Assembly: GCA_037044905.1 (NCBI GenBank)
Contig: JBAOKB010000037.1
Span: 248,001 to 312,000 of the forward strand
Direction: 5' to 3'
DNA from: Hortaea werneckii
Taxonomy: Eukaryota > Ascomycota > Dothideomycetes > Mycosphaerellales > Teratosphaeriaceae
DNA: 64,000 nucleotides
Part shown: positions 58,274 through 64,000 of the stretch, piece after piece
Numbering within the stretch: position 1 is the stretch's first letter
How the letters are laid out: every line of letters starts with the position of its first letter
Position numbers and translations under genes: made by a program
Notes under the pieces: model-generated
What the model saw: only the letters and a program-made list of their open reading frames with translations
Told to the model about the DNA's origin: nothing
Database searches by the model: none

Positions 58274-59053
58274 ATGCCGGCGGCAGCATCAAAGCGCGTC
58301 CGTGGCACTCAAGTCCGCCGCCACTTCATCATCGGCAACACCGCCCACAAACTCCCTGCACCTGGCTTTCCTGACCCACCGCCTGAGGGCCACACCAAAG
58401 GCTGGACCGTCTACGTACGGCCGCTCCCCAACGGACCCGACATCAACACCTGGCTCAAGAAAGTCCAGTTCAAGCTGCACCACACCTATGCCGACGCATC
58501 AAGAACCATCGAAGGGCCCGGTCCGTTCGAAGTAACAGAAACTGGTTATGGCGAGTTTGGAGTGGAGATCCGCCTGTACTTTGCGCCCGAGTCCGGCGAG
58601 AAGGCAGTCTACAGGGAGCACTACCTAGTGTTAGCGCCATATGGCACTGACGAGCAGAGGGAGAAACAGGAGAAAGAGAACAAGATCGTAGCGGAGCGAC
58701 TAGAGACGGTGGAGTTCAACGAGCCGACCCAGGAGTTTTACAAGAGCTTGACTTCGGAGGAACAGTACAACTGGCTGAAAGTCAAGAAAGGGCGCGGGAA
58801 GGGGAAGAAGCCGGACTATGTGTTCGAGGGCGAGATCGAGCCCACAGCGCAGATTCCCGAACGAGCAGCAGACAACAGTGGTGGCAGCCTAGGCGCTGGA
58901 GGCGCATGGACTCAGCAATATGAGCGGCAGATCGTTGCGCAGCTTCAGCAGAGCACCAGCTCGTTAGACCAGATGATTGAAGAGGAAAAGAAGCAGATGG
59001 AGGAACGCAAAAAGAAGTTGCAGGAAGTCGGTGCCACTGTTGCTGCGAAGTGA
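58274..59053 (+). CDS. YAF9: YEATS-domain protein Yaf9 (SWR1/NuA4 subunit)
   Basis: An intronless frame of 259 residues. The YEATS domain spans about residues 8-135: RRHFIIGNTAHKL, then HTKGWTVYVRPLPN, WLKKVQFKLHHTY, and a VTETGYGEFGVEIRLYF strand with the GWGEF-like turn read here as GYGEF. The aromatic residues of the acyl-lysine pocket are in this region. The C terminus is a coiled coil rich in Glu/Lys (SLDQMIEEEKKQMEERKKKLQ), as in Yaf9. The protein reads acetylated H3 and works in H2A.Z deposition and histone acetylation. The first codon used is the ATG at 58274. Confidence 0.95.
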   Translation: MPAAASKRVRGTQVRRHFIIGNTAHKLPAPGFPDPPPEGHTKGWTVYVRPLPNGPDINTWLKKVQFKLHHTYADASRTIEGPGPFEVTETGYGEFGVEIRLYFAPESGEKAVYREHYLVLAPYGTDEQREKQEKENKIVAERLETVEFNEPTQEFYKSLTSEEQYNWLKVKKGRGKGKKPDYVFEGEIEPTAQIPERAADNSGGSLGAGGAWTQQYERQIVAQLQQSTSSLDQMIEEEKKQMEERKKKLQEVGATVAAK

Positions 59054-59726
59054 TAAAGCACTGAACCTGCGCGAATGGTGCGTAATGCCCTTATGATCGT
59101 ATGATACCCAGCAAGAATCGGCCTGATGAGATCTGAATTCACTCAGGCTCGTTCTTAAGAACGACAAACTCGAGACGGGAGCGGGCGCGGCATGTGAATG
59201 GTACGTTTCAGTGATTTCTCTTCAACTTGAGAACTGATGAAGATTTCATTCGAATATGGGCGTACAGTTGTGGTTCCGCCGTAAGGTCTCAACCCGCTGG
59301 AATGCTCGAATGGGACCTAGCAGATTCCATGCGGACCACAAAGAGAGCACTGATTCAACAACAATGTGCTCTGAAGTATTTCTCGATATCATACAAAGCG
59401 CGGTGCTAACTCTAGACTGCAGGCGCACCGAAGCGTTAACGCTGTAAAAACACAAAGCACCATCACCGAGTGCTTCACGGACCGCGGATGGCCACGAAGC
59501 TATTCTTTAGTATGCCGATGGAGACTACCTCCTACCTCCGTACATTAATGCTACTACGCCATGCTTCGGCACTCAGCGCCAGAGCAAAATCAGTTGCAGC
59601 GAAAGCTCTCCCGCGTCTGCCACAGCAGGCATCCGTTTCCCTCATCCATAGTATCAGTATTCAGATCCACCCGTGGCATGTGGCCACTGTTTAATCCGCA
59701 TATTGCTTCATTCAACATCTGAGGTA
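59054..59726. other. Convergent intergenic, 673 bp
   Basis: Between the YAF9 and SMC3 stop codons. Small open frames without motifs. Nothing else seen. Confidence 0.5.
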
Positions 59727-62700
59727 TTACTTTCCTCCCGCAATCTGTCCCTCGATGAAATCCAACGCATCCTCTCGGCTCACCACATCGATCGTACTGG
59801 CCTTGTTCATAAAGCTTACTCCGTACACCTTGTCCGCAACATGCAGCATCTCAGGCCTGAACGTCGTGCAGATGAATTGTCCCGTTTCTGCGCTCTCCTT
59901 CAGCATCTCTGCCACAGCTGTCCGGTACTGCGCATCAAGGTTCGCATCAATTTCGTCGAACAGGTAGAATGGAGCCGGATCGGACGCCTGGATGGCGAAG
60001 ACGAGCGCAAGCGCACAAAGGGACTTTTGGCCACCAGAAAGCTGCTGAATGCGCTGCTGCTCATCATGCTTCGAGTTAAACGACACGGAGATACCAACGC
60101 CTGTGTAGTTCTCTACGCCACCGCCCGGCCTCTCTGCCTGATCCTGCTCATCTTCAGAGTCCTCGGCCTGGCGAGCTTGACGGTCAGAACGGCGTTGAAT
60201 GACCAGCCTGCCTTTGCCGGCAGGAACCAGCTTCTCGAAAATCCTTGCAAACTCTCTGCTGACTTGACGGAACGTGCGCTCGATTGCTTCGTCCTTACGT
60301 TGGTCCAGGACTTCAATCAGTTCACGAATGGACCCGTCACTCTCGCCGAGCTCTTTTCGGCGAGATTCGAGGATTTCACGCTGGCGTTCAAACTGTGCAA
60401 ATTGCTCGAACGCTTTCTTGTTGACGCGCCCGCCGTATTTTTTCAGCGCATCCTGGACTTTGTGCAAACGGGCGGTGGCGACGTTGGCGGCCATGTTGTT
60501 GTAAGGAGGCTTGAACGCTGCGTCGGGCAGAACGCCCAAGTTTCGAATCTGTGTACCCACTTCGTCGAGGCGTGCCTTGATCGCTGCACGCTTCTGAGCA
60601 CCCTTTTCAACTGACTTTTGATGATTTCGGATGGCTCGAGTGAGCTCCTCAATCTGCCTGGCCTTGTTTGTGCGCATGTCATCCACTTGCTGGAGCTGCT
60701 GCTTTGCTTCTTCTGCAGCAGTCTCGTTTTCAGCGAGCTTCTGGTTGAGGCCGTCGAGAGCTTTGCTGGCACGGTCGAGATCGCGCTGACGCTCTTTGAG
60801 ACGGGTGTTGGAGCCACTGTCTCCGACACTCCCGCCTTCCTCGACATCCATTGACAACAGATGGTCTAGGCGCAGCCGCAAGTTCTCTCTAAGCTCAACA
60901 TCGATCGCGCTCTTCCTTGCTTCTAGCTCAGAGCGTTGAGAGCTTGCCTCGCTGAACTGCTTCCTCAACTCCGGCAACTGAGCGCTCAAGTGCTCCAGCT
61001 GACGCTCTTCCTCGTTGGTCAGCGCTTTCTTAAAGTCACTGCCGAGCTCTGCTTGGTAGCCTTCCAACTGATTGCCTAGATCTCTTACAAGGCTCTCCAC
61101 ATTTTCACGAGAGCGGCGCTTTCGGTCCATCTCATCGCGTTTTTGGTTCAACTCAGCTTCCCTTCTCCTTAGCTCCTCTCTCAAGGGCCCGTAATTGCCC
61201 TCCATCCGCATACGGGTCTGCTCAATCTTCATCAAATCGCTCATCGCCTTGGTGATCTTCTGGTCAAGGCTTTGCAGCTCGCGCGCAATCTCTTGCTTGC
61301 GCCCAGAGTGCCCATCGTACTCTCCGCGAGCTTTGACTAATCTTTTCAAACCATCTGTGCGAGATTTGCGCGAATCATGGTATCCACCAGTCAGGGCACC
61401 CTTCTTGTCTGAGCGATCGCCGTCCGGAGTAATCGCCGTGACCCCATGAGAGCGAGCATACTGTGACGCCACTTGCAAGTTTGGACAGACAATTGTCTTG
61501 CCAAAGACCTGCTGAAAAGCCTTCTCGAACCTTTCATCGTATCGAAGCTTCGTGACAAGGTGCACAGCATCGCTAGCTTTTGGTATGTTGGCAGGTTTCG
61601 GTTTGAGGCGATTAAGCGGCATGAAAGTTACACGCCCAGCTTCTTCCTTTTGCAGAATCTGCAGAATGCGGGTTGCTGTCTCGTCCGTGTCAACGACATA
61701 GTGGAACAGTGACGTACCGGCCGTGACTTCGATGGCTGTCTTGTATTTGTCGCTAAAATCGAACAATTCGCCCAAGGTCCCGTATGCACCCTCGATATTG
61801 TGGTCACGAACGATGCGGCGGACGGCATTGATACCTCTATTAGTGTTCTGGTCCATCATTGTGCTCAGAAATTTCTCGGCCTTGTCGAGTTCCTGTTTTG
61901 CGTTCTCGATTACAGAATCCAGCCTGGCTTCCTCCCGCCAGAGCTCCTTTCGCTGATCTTGCAGGCGATCACGTTCCTCCTTCGCATTGGTCACTTGGGC
62001 GGAAATGTTTTGCTGCTCGTCGCCGCGGTTGTCTATCCGGGCGCGTCTTCCGCAATGTCGGCTTCCAATTTTCCAATTTGATCCTCGAGCTCGGTGATCT
62101 CTTCGGTCGTTTGCATAGTGACAGCCTTGCGAGTAGCCAGAGCCACGTTTACGTCGTTTATCTCGTTCCGAAGGAAGGTATCGCGGTCCTTCTTTGTTCT
62201 GAACTGAGCCTGGCGGCCTTGCTTTGCATACAAGCGTTGACAGGTTGCTTCAGCATCGTGAGCTTGTTGCTTCAATGCACGCTCCTGCTCGAGCTTCGCG
62301 TTGTACTCCGGCAGCAGTTGCGCAAGTTCAGCTTCACGCTGTTTGATTTGGGCTTGAACATCGCGTAAGTCGCTATCGTGCTGGTTGCGTGCTTGCTGAG
62401 CAGTGTTCTGGTTCTCCAGCATCGACTGGACATCTAGCTCCACCTTGGCCTTCTTCTTAGCCTCCGTCTTGCGCTCATCTTCAAGCTGTGCCTTTTCTTC
62501 GCTCAGAAGCTTAATTTGCGTCTGCAGCTCACTAATTTCACTGTCAATTTCTTCGATCTCATCTTGACTCCTGTCAAGCATGGCGCGATCCTCATCGGTC
62601 TGGTCTACACCGCCTTCGCGGTCTTCCTCAAGCCTTTCAAGCGCCTCATCCAAGGCCTCTTTATCCTTATTGTGGATTGTGAACTCCAGACACCTCCGCT

Positions 62701-63355
62701 CCCGATCTTTCTCTTGGAAGGCACGTAGCTCTTCTTTCTCTTCTTCCAGCTCGTCTAAGCGGCCACGGATGTGTTCGAGCAGCTCATCGATCTTCGAGCG
62801 CTTATGTTCTGTTTCGTCCATGATCTTCCGGGACTCTGCGCGTCTCTGGTCGTACACAGTAGTTCCAGCGACGTTTTTCAGGATTTCCAAGCGCGCCGGG
62901 TCCTGCATATTGGTGATGGCCGTGATACGCCCTTGTGGAACAATGTAATAAGGATTGCTTCTACTGAAACCGGCCGTCTCCAGCATATTCATGACCTCAT
63001 TCTTCGTCGTGTTTTTCCGATTGAGCGAGTATTCGTCCTTTTTCTGGCCGATTGTGCGTCTCAAGACAACTTCTGGCGTGTCTGTTGGAAAGCGCTGATC
63101 GTTGTTGTCGAAAGTGACCTCAACATACGCGCTCATTACGGCACTTCCAGTTCCTTCATGGAGGAGATTGGCGCGTTCTTCGCGTCCCATCTGCGTATAC
63201 TGGTCGCTGAGGACGAAGCGAATCGCTGCAAAGAAGTTCGATTTGCCGGATCCATTGCGGCCCACGATAACGTTGTGTTTGGGGGAGAAGGGCTCGATGA
63301 TGGTCTGGTCCTTGTAGGACTTGAAGCCTTGAATGGTGATCTGCTTGATGAACAT
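59727..63355 (-). CDS. SMC3: Cohesin subunit SMC3, with a one-base frame break near 62040
   Basis: An intronless gene of about 1209 residues once read across the break, the normal SMC3 size. The start MFIKQITIQGFKSYKDQT and Walker A GRNGSGKS (32-39) are typical. A coiled coil follows, then the hinge (GTLGELFDFSDKYKTAIEV, with GALTGGYHDSRKSR after it) and a second coiled coil. The end carries the signature LSGGQKSLCALA and Walker B FYLFDEIDANLD. The first frame runs from 63355 to a stop at 62033, and the hinge-side frame carries on from about 62040 with ARIDNRGDEQQNISAQV, just as the family continues. One base is missing there. There is no room for an intron. SMC3 forms the cohesin ring with SMC1. 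Confidence 0.93.
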
Positions 63356-63943
63356 GGCGGCGGCGCTATCAGGGAAAAGATGATGGAGTGCGCGCGCCTC
63401 CTAGGGCTGTATAAATTGACAAGTTGAGCGCGTTCACCTCATGCCACGGCTTGAGAATAGTGAAGTGGTTGCAAATGCCTCGAAGCGCATGCGAGGACGA
63501 CGCGTCGTGAGTTCACAAGTTCGCGTTTGCCCCGCGACCTGTTGCTGCCTTAGGCAGAAACCACCGGCGCTCGGATAGTTCCATTGGAAGGTTCCCGGGC
63601 GAGCCGGGGGAATTAATATCGGAGTGGATCTCGAGGTGCACTGTGCAGCATCAAGACGAAACGAAACATGGCCACTGCGGATGCAGCAGATACACCTCTC
63701 AAGAGCTCATTGCTGTCTCCATGATCCAAAATCTCCTTTGAGCGTGGTCATGGAATGAACCATCGGTCCAGGCCAGGAAGGCGAACTTTTCTTGCGATTG
63801 ACTACGTTCTTTCAGAATTCTACTTTGCACATATTGCCTGACTCCCCTGAGTCTTCACAAGGTGCCCTGCCTCAATTGCATACGGCAACACAGCGCCATT
63901 CATCTTGCTATCGAGTGCCTCAATCCCTTTTCCCTCTAACGCC
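63356..63943. other. Divergent intergenic, 588 bp
   Basis: Promoter region of SMC3 (-) and of the gene starting at 63944 (+). No definite element identified. Confidence 0.5.
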
Positions 63944-64000
63944 ATGGCCAAAGGAAGGCAGACCGTGCAGCTGCCTGCCTCGCAGCGCAAGCACGACAAA
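63944..64000 (+). CDS. 5' end of an unidentified gene, cut by window edge
   Basis: An ATG in good context (GCCATGGCC) after a C/T-rich leader opens a frame that runs off the window: 19 codons, MAKGRQTVQLPASQRKHDK. The leader and start context look real, and the spacing from SMC3 suits a divergent gene. Too short to identify. Confidence 0.45.
   Translation, partial: MAKGRQTVQLPASQRKHDK

Overview
The window is nuclear DNA from a filamentous ascomycete (Pezizomycotina; Dothideomycetes is my best guess, by gene content and feel rather than a test). The evidence is the short GT-AG introns of about 50-120 bp, the many Zn2Cys6 regulators, WSC and DUF1996 secreted proteins, a MedA-type developmental regulator, and intergenic gaps of 0.1-5 kb. 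I see no prophage, CRISPR array, rRNA, tRNA or intact transposon. Gene models were built by reading splice sites and checking codon phase across each junction.

Layout, left to right. 0.6-3.7 kb (-): CSC1/OSCA-type channel. 5.9-7.4 (+): secreted DUF1996-WSC protein. 8.9-9.6 (-): hypothetical protein with a coding minisatellite. 9.8-11.7 (-): mitochondrial-type acyl-CoA synthetase. 12.2-13.5 (-): PKA catalytic subunit. 15.1-16.9 (+): Zn2Cys6 factor. 17.3-18.2 (-) and 18.6-20.0 (+): COQ11-like protein and a DHHC palmitoyltransferase, divergent. 21.3-22.5 (+): GT25-like glycosyltransferase. 23.7-25.5 (+): amino-acid permease. 25.6-26.6 (-): tyrosine phosphatase. 27.4-31.3 (+): six-exon mucin-like GPI protein. 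31.8-32.6 (+): histidine phosphatase. 33.1-34.2 (+): second DUF1996 protein. 34.6-35.1 (-): small protein with a duplicated motif. 36.4-38.9 (+): Zn2Cys6 factor. 39.1-39.4 (+): small basic protein. 39.7-44.3 (-): 1526-residue disordered, possibly eisosomal protein. 45.6-46.8 (+): epoxide hydrolase. 47.2-50 (-): MedA/Acr1/Ren1-like regulator, followed by 5.4 kb without a gene. 55.4-58.0 (-): Zn2Cys6 factor, divergent from YAF9 (58.3-59.1, +). 59.7-63.4 (-): SMC3. The right edge cuts a gene starting at 63944 (+).

The genes do not form a metabolic cluster. Themes are cell surface and wall (two DUF1996 proteins, the GPI mucin, the eisosome-like protein, the CSC1 channel, GT25), signalling and development (PKA, MedA, phosphatases, three Zn2Cys6 factors) and chromatin (YAF9, SMC3).

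The strongest unexpected observation is a set of single-base reading-frame breaks confined to 49.7-62.1 kb: one in SMC3 (about 62040), three in the 55.4-58 kb Zn2Cys6 gene, and probably one in the MedA-like gene. Recognisable protein continues in another frame right after each break. SMC3 is normally essential, so base-level assembly errors are likelier than real mutations, at least there. The most interesting biology is the MedA-like locus (related core motifs in its two halves, and an intron whose retention would leave a shorter open protein) and the large repeat-bearing GPI protein.
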